Source of the DNA: Triglochin maritima
Lineage: Eukaryota > Streptophyta > Magnoliopsida > Alismatales > Juncaginaceae
Assembly: GCA_963682175.1 (NCBI GenBank)
Contig: OY821789.1
Location: 1,860,001 to 1,924,000, forward strand
DNA: 64,000 nucleotides
Direction of reading: 5' to 3'
In this document: piece after piece, positions 36,566-48,767 of the stretch
How the letters are laid out: each line of letters starts with the position of its first letter
Position numbering within the stretch: the first letter of the stretch is position 1
Notes under the pieces: model-generated
Databases searched by the model: none
The model's input: only the letters and a program-made list of their open reading frames with translations
Told to the model about the DNA's origin: nothing
Position numbers and translations under genes: made by a program

Positions 36566-36728
36566 CAATATATGGAATGCAATAATATGATGTCGAAACA
36601 AAAAAACGTCCGCAAAGCGCGCTCCCTCTGTCCGCTCGCTTTGCGGGGGGGACTCACGTCCCCCGCAGGGGCTGCCGCCCCCTGCCACCCCCGCACAAAC
36701 TCAACAAACCTCCCACTGTATATTTTAC
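36565..36728. repeat. Dispersed repeat, copy 2, between the two minisatellites
   Basis: Begins TCAATATATGGAATGCAATA like the copy at 29178. It has an extra internal segment with an inverted CGCAAAGCG/CGCTTTGCG pair, then the shared CGTCCCCCGCAGGGGCTGCC and CACAAACTCAACAAA motifs. It interrupts the minisatellite array. Confidence 0.75.
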
Positions 36729-36774
36729 CCCACAAGAATTACGTTTAGGGAAAAAATAGCATCTCAGATTCCCT

Positions 36775-37025
36775 GTTTATGTAGAAAGTTTGTCATGTTT
36801 TGTCCTGTTTATGTAGAAAGATTGTCCTGTTTTGTCCTGTTTATGTAGAAAGTTTGTCCTGTTTATGTAGAAAGTTTGTCTTGTTTATGTAGAATGTTTG
36901 TCCAGTTTATGTAGAAAGTTTGTACTGTTTATGTACAAAGTTTGTCCTGTTTATGTAGAAAGTTTGTCCTGTTTATGTAGAATGTTTGTCCAGTTTATGT
37001 AGAAAGTTTGTCCTGTTTATGTAGA
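36775..37025. repeat. 22-bp minisatellite, subfamily 2 (GTTTATGTAGAAAGTTTGTC)
   Basis: About eleven copies of a 22-base unit GTTTATGTAGAAAGTTTGTC plus CT, with single-base variants. It has the same unit length as subfamily 1 and shares the TGTCC core, so both likely share an origin. Confidence 0.9.
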
Positions 37026-37284
37026 TACAATGAGAGCACAATGAGATATTGATGGTACATATTATTGATGGTAACTATTACACAATAAGATACAATGAGA
37101 GCACAAAGACAAACAAACAATACAAACACAAACACAAACACAAACACAAACACACAAAAATTACAAAAATAATATATCTTCTCCCAGTAAATCACACACA
37201 AACAAACAATACAAACACACACAAATTACAAAGATAATATATATTTTCCCAGTAAATCGGAAAGAAGATGTAAGACTTAAACAT
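37026..37284. repeat. Low-complexity CA-rich stretch
   Basis: Runs of CAAACACAAACA at 37107-37155 and again near 37193-37220, with a repeated AATATAT(A/C)TT..CCCAGTAAATC phrase (37170-37192, 37233-37258). No gene. Confidence 0.6.
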
Positions 37285-37827
37285 GACCGTCTCATTCACG
37301 CTGCTTACGTTGTGAAGAACCTTGGGAGTCGGCATCAGACGCTTTTTCGACGTAATATCTTACTCGAAATGGTGATTTATTATGGAGAGATGTACAACAT
37401 AAACCGAACATACGTAAGTCTTCACCACGGAGCGTTGTACCTCTCTCCGGAATAAATCACCATTTCGAGCAAGATATTATTTCGAAGAAGCGTCTGATGC
37501 CGACTCTCAGGGTTCTTCACAACGTAAGTAACGTGAATGGGACGGTCGATGACACTCTTTCTTTCTTCTTCATTCTTTTTCTGTCACGGGCACTCCAACA
37601 GTGCAGCAAAGATGTTGTGGTGCGAAGTCTTCACCACCGGATCGTCACATTCACGATGCTAACGCTGACAAGAACATCGGGAAGTCTTCGCACCGTCCCA
37701 TTCACGCTGCTTACGTTGTGAAGAATCCTGGGAGTCGGCATCAGACGCTTCTTCGACCTAATATCTTGCTCGAAATGGTGATTTATTCTGGAGAGAAAGA
37801 ATGAAGAAGAAAGAAAGAGTGTCATCA
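37285..37827. repeat. Fold-back region: three copies of a ~105-bp unit, the middle one inverted
   Basis: Units at 37285-37390 (+), 37441-37547 (-) and 37691-37796 (+) share CTTACGTTGTGAAGAA, GAGTCGGCATCAGACGCTT and CGAAATGGTGATTTATT. Copies 1 and 2 form a hairpin with about 50 bases of loop; 2 and 3 form another. An (AAAGAATGAAGAAG)-containing 31-base tail follows copy 3 and appears inverted at 37548-37578, as if an older tandem array was partly inverted. Confidence 0.85.
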
Positions 37828-40185
37828 TATTTGTATTTGGGTGGAGAGAGAGAACGTGCTGAGTTGAAACGCATTTAATGTGATTTGAGTGGACATTAGG
37901 AAGAAAAAACAAAAAAACATTCATGCTTTAGCCACGTAATGGCTGACATGGATGTCCACGTAGAGCGCGTCCGTGACGCACTGCGTTCAACAAACATTTC
38001 CCAACAAAGTGTGAGCGTGTTTTTAACTTGGCGGGCCAAATAGCACACCTACGGTCTACCGCGCTCCGATCCCACCCCACGGCTTTAACGCAACCACGTT
38101 CCCCCGCGGAGCGCAGGACACGTATCCCTCGCATGGCCGCCAACGCCTTTACCCTCCAACGAGAACGCGCCCTTCCATTCTGTTCCAACGCGATGGCCGC
38201 AGCGATCACGAGGAAGGGGAGGTTCCTCTTCTTCCGTTCTCCTCTCCTGCTCAGGACCCCAATCCCTCCCCGCCGAGATCGGCTTCCGTTGCTCGGTCCG
38301 ATCGCCCTTCGCTGCTATTGCGACGATCGGGTTCTTCCTCCGACTCAAGCAGGTGAAAAACGGTTTTGGTAATTAATATTTTAAATAATATCCGAATTGA
38401 AGACCATTTTCCGAGCGGAAAATGTGTTTCATTGATGAATGCGAAATAAAAGGCGATATGAGTGGCAATGTGTAATACCCAATTTATAGTTCCACGTTGC
38501 TTCATTATTATAAAATCGTGAGATTAATGAGATACAAGTATTGAAGTGTGGATGTACAACTCAAAACCATTTGGTGATAAGCGGAGGGACATTATGACTT
38601 ATAACCGATAAAATCTCTAAATCCTCCAACGTGTCACTATTCTCTGACAACGAGTCTATTACTGTAATAATTCTCAGCTTAAATATTTCGATTTCTTGTT
38701 TATGGCTGTCGTTTGGGTTAGTTGACTTCTAGGTGACATATCGGACCTGTTCTACACAAGCTTGGGAATGGAGCATTACACACTGTGAACACAATAGAAA
38801 GCGAGTACTTATGTGTATACTAGACTTGAAAATTTTAATTGTTAAACTTGTATACAATTGAGATATCCATTTGAAAAGGTTATTTTACTCACAACTCATA
38901 AGTCGGTAAATAAATACAAGTGCAAATTGTATAAATTCTAGTCTTACTTATCTTATTCAGAAATATTCAAAGGAGTTGAAATTTAAATAGGTCAAAACTT
39001 CAAGAAATTAAAATTAAAATCTAGGAAGATCACCTGACTTCCTCTACGATTCCACAATCCATACAAATAGAAACTTAACTTCTTTTCTGTGAAAATATGT
39101 ACAAGTCTTATAGATCCATATTGCGAAAAATGTATATCCCTATAGCAGCATCAGCCAAGATTTTAATATCAATATCTATATCTTGCAAGAACATGGAAAC
39201 CAATTTCCATTTCGATTTGTATGATGAAAACGATATCCTTGTAGTCGTCTCTAACGAAGGGGATAGAAATATGGATGTGAATTGGATAATCCGTATCCGT
39301 TTGTACCTTTAATCCCCCACTTCTACTTCACTACTTGGATTGCATGAAGGTAATGGTTGAGCCTTTTGGAGGTAGTGGAACACCAGAATTTCACAATGTT
39401 TGCTCAGTTTTTCTAAGTTGTTCCTCTTTTTGAAGGGGCACTTGTTCGCTACAAGAGAATGGTTGAAGAAGGGAAATTGAAGCACGATGCCTATCAGGAA
39501 AAGGTGGCATCAGAATTAGAAGTTCTGCTTGGGAAGCTAGAGCAATACGAAAAGGATATGGAGGAGCATCATGTACATTTTTGAAACTTGAAGCCTACGA
39601 ATAGAGATTGCAGGTGTTTATAACTTCTGTGTTTTTATTTCTTTTTAGTCAAAACTTGCTGATTGGGAGAGCAGGAGAGAAAACCAGAGGCGCCGGTTGT
39701 TAATGAGTGAGGCTGAGCTCAAGCAACAAGATGCTGCAGATGGAAGTGAACTTCTTAGCAAGTTTTCTACACGGTTGGTGAAATTTATTTTCAGCACAAT
39801 TTTGGGTCAATCCTTCTTCAAATAAGTGTATGATTGAGAGCACAGTATATAACTTGTGGTTGTTTGTGCATCCATCTTTCAATTTGTTAAATCGGGATCT
39901 TGCAACATTAGAAAAGATATACAACAGACCATTTAATCTCAAACTAGTTGTGGTAGCTAGAAATGAACTCAAAAGAATCATGATTCGTGCATGTGAATAA
40001 CATTATTCCATGCACTTCTATCAAACGCCAAATACCTGCGAATATTTCAATATTTTATGACTCTTTTAATTGATTCTTCTCAAGTTAATTTTAGTACGTC
40101 TTTCCCTCTTTTTATGTCTTCATCACAACTCAACACTTCCCTTCTAACTGCTGTCTCCATAGGGTTTTTTTTCTACATGTCCAAA

Positions 40186-40980
40186 TCATTTCAGTCTATG
40201 TTGTATAAGTTTCTCTTCTATTAGGGAAATTCCAACTCTCTCGCGAATTTCCTCACTTTTAATCTGATACATCCGTGTATGTCCACACATCCACCACAAC
40301 ATCATCATTTTAGTCACGCTCATCTTTTGCACATGTCTTTTCGTAGCCCAACATTCCGCTCCATACAACATCGCAGGTCTTATAGTGGTTCAATAAAATT
40401 TTACTTTTAAATTGAGAGAGATTTTTTGTCACATAAGATGTCTAATGTTTGCCGCCATTTCATCCACCCTGACCTAATCTCATGACTATCATCTTCGTCG
40501 ATCTCTCAATCCTTTTGAAGTATCGACCCTAGATATCTAAAAATATCCCTCCTGCCTACTACTTGACCATCCAATCTAATATCTTCTTTATTAGCGTCGA
40601 CAACATTGAAACAACACTTTATATATTCAGTTTTAGACCTACTTAGTTTAAAACATTTTGTTTCTTAAGTGTCTCTCCATCACTCTAGTTTCCTCTCAAC
40701 ATCTATCCTACTCTCGTCGATTACCACATTATCTGCAAAAAAACATACATCATGGGACTTCAAACTGTATATCTTTTGTTACCTCGTCCATCACTAAAGC
40801 AAAAACATATAGACTTAAAGTTGATCCTCGATGAAATCCAATCCTAATCGGGAAGACAATAGTCTCACTATCGCATACTTTAACGCTAGTGTCCACTCCC
40901 TTGTACATATCTTTAATCATGTTAGCATATTTTGTTGATACAACTTTAGAAAAGATATACGTCATTGAAAACCATCATGT
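40186..40980 (-). mobile_element. LINE reverse-transcriptase relic in intron 3 of the AFG1-like gene
   Basis: Minus-strand pieces of a plant non-LTR reverse transcriptase: IKDMYKGVDTSVK..IGFHRGSTLS..FALVMDEVT (40965-40750), then FADNVVIDESR (the FADD box changed to FADN, about 40690-40740), then MLYGAECWATKR..WMCGHTRM (40371-40186). Stops and frameshifts lie between them. A dead fragment, antisense to the host gene. Confidence 0.85.
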
Positions 40981-43919
40981 ATTCCTCTGATGGAAAATCG
41001 ATTACTCTGAGGAACACGAGGTTGGTATTTCACTCGCTTACAAAACTCCAATGAACTTGTAACTTGTAAGTCATTTCCAGTGAGAAGCACTCAGGTCCCT
41101 GTTTCGAATTCTCAACATCCTCGCAAAGGATTCTACTAGAAATTTGAAGAATTTAACACCTTGTTTCGATTTCTCCATCTCCATTTAAAGGGTTCTACTA
41201 GAGATTTTGTTAAAATCACGTCAGTTTCTAGGTCCTAGAAACTATGAATATTGATTATACCAAATCCAAACTGCTTGCTAAAAGAACTTTAGGCTTGTCT
41301 TATTTGGTGTGCTATGCATTTAACCTGTCCCACTTTGTTCTAAACCAAAGCTTTTACATTATAATGCCAATTCTGAACTAGCACTTGTGTATTGCTGAGT
41401 ACTTTGTGTGGTTCCAATCAAAATAATCCAGTCACCTCTTTGTTCCGAACTTAAGTTTTTTTATCTTATGATGGTAATTGTAAACTAGTACTTGTTTAAA
41501 TTGCTGACTACTCGTTTGAGTTTTGCTCAATGGGAATTCATTTCCCGCTTCGTTCAGAATTGAAGTTTTGTTTTATGATGGCTATTATAAACTGGCACTT
41601 GTTTTGATTGCTGTCTGTGAGTTTCACTTGGGGTTAGAATGGGGGGAGAACAGAGGGGAGATATTAAAGGGTAAAAAATTCAAAATTTGGAAATCACACT
41701 TTTCTATCGTTCAATATTTTCCCTCCCGCTACCCTCATTCCATGCATGCCTTTACAGAATGCACTTAACTAATGCAGTTGACATGTCCATTCTGTAAACC
41801 AAAGATGCATACTGAATAGTTTCCCTTTATGTTATCATTCTAAAATCAGTAAACACCGCAAGCATGCTGAACCTGGAGTGGGGAAGATGGTGTCATACCT
41901 TAACCGGGAGAAAAGCTTAGATTCAATAGTTGGTAGGCGACCAACTGCTCCTCCTGCACCAAAAGGGCTTTATATCTATGGCAATGTTGGTAGTGGTATG
42001 TCCATGTCACTTTTGTGTTCAACATGAATTTCCAGAGTCTAAATTTTTTGGACCCTGATATTCTAATTCGATTTGCATGATATCCATTTGTTCTCTGGTG
42101 GTGGTACCTGGTTCTTATACCATCTTACAATTGCTTTAGTGTGTTGACCTGCGATGGATTTAAAGCATGCCCCCTTTGGAAACTATTTTCTTGTGAAATT
42201 TTATAGTTTCGTGAAGCCTTTCATGAGAACCTACTATAAATAATGCAGGGAAAACAATGCTGATGGACATGTTTTACAATGCAACCCAAGGAATTGTAAA
42301 GCACAGAAGAAGATTCCACTTTCACGAAGTAAGCTGTTTCTTTGGTATGTTTCGTTTTCTAGTAATTGGTTGTTCTGTGCAATTCATTTTTCATGGAATA
42401 TGTAAAAGCAGACGTTACTTTAAGAAATCATAACTGTGGTGTGACTTTCAAGTATTTGCTTGATTTTTAAACAAAAACCTGTTCAAGAAGCTGAAAAATG
42501 GATATGTCTAAGTTTGATTCTCTTAGATCATTAAGGACTTTGCTTCCTTATGCAGTTACGCCTCAAATAACCTACCAAGTGGTTGGATTTTTATTTTATT
42601 TTTTGGATTAGCTTTTGTCTTTTTCAGATTTCCCTGAAAAAATCTGATATCATATGTTGGGAATGGTTTGGTAATATGTTTTTGTTGATTGGGCTGATTG
42701 TGAGCGGAGAAGGGGGAAACGGCTTTATATAAGGAAGACTAAATTTCAAAAGTGAGGATTTTGATCATAATTTTGTGATTGCAACTTAGACAAGGGTTTT
42801 ATTTGTAGTCTGACATGCTCAATGGAAATCAGTTGTGATAATTATGAAAATAATAAGTGGAAATGTCTTGGTGTTGAGTGCATATGAGTATATGATTGAT
42901 TCTCACTTCAGCTTTAATTTCGAATTCCTGTTTTAGTGTTACGCCGATGTTCTTCTAGAAACTATGTAGACTATCACGCCTCAGACAAGGGTTTTAACAA
43001 TGAGTGTCTTCTAATATTATTTATGAAGACCTTTCCTTTGGATCTAGTTTATTAAACGAGTCCTTAAATGTGGTTGATATTGTCGTTTTTTCCACTTATT
43101 TGTTAGTAGTGGACCAATTCACCTAATATTCAGCATATCGTATTTGAACCCTTATGTCCTATGAGAGTTTGTTTTCACAATTAAGTCTTTGGTGGTTGTG
43201 ACTTCTGAGGTGTTTTTATATTCATTTATATTTCATTGTTACACCTCATTTGCAGGGAAAACATTTGATGACTGCGTTGTTACATATTTCACATGCAGAT
43301 GACTATTTTCATTGTAGGCAATGCTTCAGATTCATGAGCATATGCATGACATATGGAAGAACCAAATTGACGATAATTCTTTTCGCTCAAACATTTTTAG
43401 TTGGATAAGCAACCTTCCATTTGACCCTAAAGTGAAGGAATGGTTGATTGGTGAAGAGAAATATAAGGAGGAAATGCAAATGAAACATATTCTTCCAGCA
43501 GTAGCAGACAAATTTCTTGTTGATAGGAAAGTTGAAAAGCATGGGGCAAGTATTCTTTGTTTTGATGAAATTCAGGTAAACAAAAAGTAATAATTTGAAC
43601 ATGTATTTTTTGTTTTGTTACTGCTATGCTCTGGCTACAGTTGACTGAAATTTCTCTTTCCAGACTATTGATGTGTTTGCTGTAGTGGCATTGTAAGCAG
43701 ATTGTTAAGTACGGGGACAGTTCTTGTGGCAACCAGTAACAGATCACCTGAAGATCTGAATCAGGTGATTCTTTGTATTTATTATTGCTGTTGACTGTAT
43801 GAAGACATATTCAGTTATCGTCATAAACTATACTACTTTATTGGTGTTTGGGCTATCCATGGAATTGGTAACACATAAGCATTGTCATATATATTATATA
43901 CATATATATTACAGGAATT

Positions 43920-44109
43920 CTCTAGTGAGCTCAGGGCTTAATTTTTCTAAATTAAGTCTCCACAATATCCACCAATCATTTCAAATTGTAAGGTAGATTA
44001 GGAAAAAAACGGTTATGCTAATGAATTGTGAGATTAACTGTAAATAAGATCCAATGGTGAGATTGTAGGGTGCTTAAATTAAATTTGATAAGCCCTGAGC
44101 TCACTAGAG
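43920..44109. mobile_element. 190-bp MITE in intron 7 of the AFG1-like gene
   Basis: Perfect 21-bp inverted ends (CTCTAGTGAGCTCAGGGCTT plus A, and its inverse at 44089-44109) enclose an AT-rich core. (TA)n tracts flank both sides. No clear target duplication, so superfamily is unknown. Confidence 0.8.
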
Positions 44110-46738
44110 CTTGATCCATATATATTATATATATATAGGTAATACTAATAGATTGCCATTCCATTAATATCCTCAAAAGGTTGTTGTTTGGCTGCAATAC
44201 TGGTATATTAAAATGTTGTGAGAAATAAAAAATGATCCAAATGTCACGAGACTTGTTAGTGGAAACAAAAGTTCAATCTCCCGAGTGATGTCGTAATGCA
44301 AGTTTAGGCTTGTGATCGTGCCAGCAAAATTTTCTATTTAACTAAAAGGTTCAAGTCTTGTTCATGTGGAAAAATTCGTGGAATTGACTACGTTAATATC
44401 TTTAGTTCATCAGCATGAACTTAGTTTCAACTCGCCTCTCTAGTAAATTGATTACAAATTTCCAGCTACAGAATGAAGAGAACATAGAGAAGTTTTTATT
44501 CTGCTATATTTATTTGACCAAAATGTTGCTTCAAACCCTGGGTACCTAGTTTAGAATCGACTATGTTTCAAATGAGGCACTCAAGAAAATTGTACTGTGA
44601 TTGCATGATGGAATGCAGCAAGATATTTTTCTCAAACTTGTTTCCAAATTGGACGAGAATTGCCATAACATTCTAGTGGGCAGTGAAATTGATTATCGTC
44701 GCCTTATACCAAAAAGAACAGTGGAGCAGGTAATGTTTCAGTTCTGATGATGGTTTTGAATTTTTGATACAGAGTCATGGTTATTACATATTTTGCAATT
44801 TTTCATGCTTGAGTGTTTTCTTTCTAGAAATTCTGGACGGTGCACTTATTGTTTTTAATATTTTGAACCACCTGAAATGGCATGTCATGAACGTGCTTAC
44901 CCGTTTAATGCTAAAATCTTATTATTAACATGCACAATTGCAGGATCATTATTTTTGGCCTCTGGAGTCTTGTACTCAAGAGATATTTGAGGCAATGTGG
45001 TCCAAAGTCACTGGCCAATCTGGCAGAGCTATCACCTTTGAAACAATTCCTGTGATGTTTGGGAGGTAACCATAGTGATTATCATTATTTTCCTCTTTAC
45101 ATTTACAATTTATGAATCATTTCTCTCTTCCATTACAGGAAAATAGAAGTTCCTGAAAGCTGCAGTGGTGTTGCAAGGTTCGATTTTGAGTACCTCTGTG
45201 GACGCGCGGTAATCTTCTTTTTGCATTTTGTTATTGGTAGTGTGTCTTCTAGTTTCTTGATTGGTCAGCCTTTTACTAATTGTTGTACCCTCTATTTGGT
45301 GGATGGCGATGTCTACCTTATAGGTGATTGTAAGTGTCATCCTGAAGAATACATGTGCATTGAAGTCCATTTTGTTGTATTAGAAATTTATGAAATTATA
45401 AACTCTCTCATGAGTATATTTTCCTTTTCACGTCATTTCCCAGTTGTTGCCTTTTTTTCATGTTGGTGCCGCAGATTACATTGCTATAGTCAAGCGTTAC
45501 CATACTATTTTTATTTCAGATATTCCCATTATGAGCATGCGCATTCGTGATAAGGTAGGTATTCTTTCAGCTCTTTTTTGTATGCAATTTATTTCAACAA
45601 TATAGATGCTTGTTTCAAAATTTCACTCAATTTCCAGGCACGAAGATTTATCACTCTTATCGACGAGTTATACAACCATCATTGTTGCCTTTACTGTACT
45701 GCAGCTACTCCTATTGACGACCTATTTCAAGGAACTGACGAGGGAGCACTTTTGATTTGGAGAGGTGACTTCCAATCATAATTGATTTCCACCTCTCATG
45801 TAATTAGCTGGGGTTTTGTGTGTGTGCGTGTTTTGCTACTAAAGAAAGTGCATTTCAACTGTTCGAAAGCACTGAAGCACCCTATGCCTCCATTCTCCCC
45901 ATAAACCAAAATAACTTCACGTCATCCGTTCCTTTGCTGTAAGTAAATGTTGCAGATGTATGAAATTATGAATATCCATGTATGAAAAAAATGTCGGACT
46001 AGGGCTTAATCTCATTCTGGGCTTCGGATCACTATGAAAGCCCACTTAGTTTCAGAGGAAAACAAATAATGTATTTTCCAAAAGTATGTATGCATACTTT
46101 AAAGAGTGCATATCCACTTTTTTCAAAAGTACGGCCATCTGAACAGAGGTCCGAGCACAGAAGTACCATACGGCAGGTTGAGATTCCATTTTCCTAATCT
46201 ATCTTTTTGTACCCTTAGTTCATAATAAAGCCAGCTATATGCTACCAACTTCTTTCAACACACATTTTTTTGCTTCGAATGCGACAAGAACTCTTACAAT
46301 CATAGGTTGCATGTCATTGAAGATGTACAGAATTTACTGTTTTCCTCCGTTAACGGTTACAGTGTTCTGAAGTTCACTTTCTACTTTTAAATACACTAAC
46401 AACCGGTTGCAACATACTTGCCTTTGTGCAGTTTCCAGTTTGAAACAGAGATGGAGGATGGTAAACTTCGAAGAGATGTTTTAGCAGACGCAAATGTTGG
46501 TTCAACCTCTACTTCTACTGGGATTGTATCCCTACTATCTAATCAAGAAGAAATGTTTGCATTTCGCCAAGCGGTATGTTTTTAGCCATTATTGTTGGCT
46601 TATTCACTTTTCTTCCACATTACTTATCAATCATCTGTGCAGGTCTCTCGATTAATTGAAATGCAAACACCTCTGTATTTGGAAGGTGTTCGTCTTTCTC
46701 ATCCATACTTCCAGACTAATAATCAAAAGCATCCCTAG

Positions 46739-47694
46739 TTTTGGCTCTGCATCACAACTCCAACCATCTCTGTGAAGCACAATCTTCATTCTAATGGCTA
46801 TTTTGACCACAGATTAACATTTTTGTACATGTTTTAGGTTAAAAGTTTCTGCATAGCATTACTGCTGGGTAATCAATAAATTCTGGCAGTTCATAATTTG
46901 ACATTCTTTGAAGTGAAGCCCATATCAAGCTCTTATAATCCTGCACAGCTACTTCAACTTCTGAGCCTGATGATGATGTTTACCTTTGACATCCGGCCAG
47001 GGGCAGTTTGTGGGATCAGTGGGACAGCTACCAGAAAGTATCTACAAGCATGCAATAATGGGTTTGTTAAGCTGCAAAAATGGAAGGTGCTCTCCAAAGC
47101 TACTTTGCCTTGCCTTCACCACAGATTCCTTCAAAGATATTATCTGATAAACTTAGAATCTTATTTATGTAACATTTCGAATTTCGAACTTTTCTTTTAA
47201 AATGAAATATTTGTGTAGTAGTAGTAGGATGAGGAGACCAAGAAATAATATCGACCCATTTGGAAAAGAAAATTCCAAGAGGATCATTTGAGTCCAATAG
47301 GATCAAGGTTACAATTTATTTAAAACTTTGCTAGCGTCTGTCCTATGTGTTGGTTATTTTTTTAATTCGGAATCGGCATGAGGAACAGGCAATGACGATT
47401 TGTAGTTTCAGCTTTGATCTGGATTCTGTGGGTCAATATAGATATTGACGACAAATAATAGAACTTAGCAAGAAGATCCCATGTTGTGATTTGATTTTGA
47501 CCAGAATGGGTTTAAGGTATTTTCGTCGTTTAAGCCTACAAAAGACGTGTATATCTCGGACCTCGGGGATTAGTCCATGTTCGAATTGAACTGATGGGGA
47601 CAATTCCGATGCAATTCTAGATGTTTAGGTCAGCATGGACGTTATGGTTTTGAACATGTTCTACTTCTTTCCTCGTTGAGACCATAGTTAACGG
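46739..47694. other. 3' UTR of AFG1-like gene, then intergenic
   Basis: AATCAATAAATTC near 46871 may be a poly(A) signal. No further coding region is recognised; the frame at 46898-47200 plus has no known domain. Confidence 0.45.
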
Positions 47695-47960
47695 GCAATA
47701 GTTGCCTGGGCACCCGACTTGGGCACTTGGGCTACTGCCCGTCAATGGGCATGGTGGCTGCCCGGGGTACCCACTTGGGCATCTCAGTCAACCGTTGGGA
47801 GGGGTAGGGGGGGGAACGTGTCCCCCTCCTTCCTATTGGTCTATTTTTTTAATTATTTTAGTGGAGGGTTAAAGATTTGTTATTAGAAATAATTGATAGT
47901 GTATTGGGTATTTTTAATTAATGTGTAGTGGTAATTTATAATGTAATTTATTTGAATAAT
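47695..47960 (-). mobile_element. Truncated Harbinger-like element end
   Basis: CATAGTTAACGGGCAATAG then GGGCACCCGACTTGGGC-type GC repeats, GGGGAACGTGTCCCCCTCC, then the family's AT-rich block with GTATTGGGTATTTTTAATTA. This matches the GC end of elements C and D (inverted) but the other end is missing. Confidence 0.6.
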
Positions 47961-48759
47961 TTTTTAAATATTTTTGATTAAGGTAGTTTGGATACTATTA
48001 TTTATGCTTTTAAGAACTAGATGCATAACTTTGATGCAGTATTCGATAATTATTGGATAATAAACTACACCTAAAAATGATGTATTTCGGGACATCATCA
48101 CCATTACTGTTTTGATTTTTTTTACCTCGGGAGGAAGGTATTTGGCCCGTCATATGTTGCGTGCGCCAACTTTTCTTTTTAAAATAATAATGTCGATTAT
48201 GGTTTTGAAATAGATACCACTGAGAATGAGACGAAAGTAATGTATAGTTTGTTCATTTGTTTGTCATCTACTCATGTCCAACCATGTCAAAAGACTAGTC
48301 CGTCCTCTTCTGTATTAGAATTGTTCTTGTCAAATGTCAAATCCACAATTGGTGAACACAAACCACCAACAAAAGAATAACCTATGGTTTATTCCTAAGA
48401 TAAAGAACAATTATGTTAACAAGTGGGTTGGTGGATTCGGGAGAGAGTTGAGTGGTGACGTAAGATTTATTTGTCTTTTGTAATCTAACTCATTTACTTA
48501 ATTTCCATCTCTAATGGACAAATAAAATTATTTTCCGTCGTACAAGTATTTTTTCTCCAAATAGAAGTCATATTAGATTTTGGATCAAAGATAGGTGATG
48601 GATTTGTTGTTTATTTGCTGTCATAAGGGCACGATCCTAATAATAATACCATCTCATAACTTATAGAAACTCCCAACCACGAGAATCTAGATTATCCATT
48701 TCGCTTTGGCAAAAGGATTGGATTCGATATTTGTTGAAAAGTGACAGATGTTATACGTG
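47961..48759. other. Intergenic, no gene seen
   Basis: AT-rich spacer before the MULE. No coding signal recognised. Confidence 0.5.
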
Positions 48760-48767
48760 CTCTTGTG
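48760..48767. repeat. MULE target-site duplication, left copy
   Basis: CTCTTGTG next to the left TIR, identical to 54173-54180. Confidence 0.9.

Larger units (their letters stand above)
35022..37984. mobile_element. Possible TIR element enclosing minisatellites and fold-back DNA
   Basis: Left DNA at about 35025-35075 (GCGCGTCACGGACGCACC then TACGTGGATCTG) and the reverse complement of about 37938-37984 (GTGCGTCACGGACGCGCT then TACGTGGACATC) match over roughly 45 bp. They would enclose a 2.95-kb unit. I found no convincing target duplication, and no transposase is present. It may be a non-autonomous MULE-like element or simply an inverted duplication. Its right end lies about 150 bp before the AFG1-like start codon. 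Confidence 0.4.
38133..46738 (+). pseudogene. AFG1: AFG1-like mitochondrial AAA ATPase gene, 14 exons, two frameshifts
   Basis: AFG1/LACE1-type ATPase, expected in mitochondria for quality control of respiratory-chain proteins. Exons: 38133-38352, 39436-39572, 39649-39773, 41850-41995, 42249-42328, 43318-43575, 43664-43764, 44619-44729, 44944-45065, 45139-45208, 45444-45554, 45638-45764, 46432-46573, 46643-46738. A basic, Arg-rich N-terminus fits a targeting peptide. Walker A GNVGSGKT spans exons 4/5 (about residue 205) and Walker B ILCFDEIQ ends exon 6; the C-terminus EMQTPLYLEGVR is typical. Exon 7 lacks 10 bases relative to the family pattern, with a TAA stop at 43694. Exon 12 lacks one T in the run at 45750-45753. 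All other phases agree. Expected acceptors before exons 8 and 11 read AT instead of AG; in-frame alternatives exist. Either a recent pseudogene or assembly errors. Confidence 0.85.

Noticed and set aside
35305..37025. CRISPR-like regular repeats
   Set aside because: Units are directly contiguous without unique spacers, in a plant nuclear genome; these are minisatellites.
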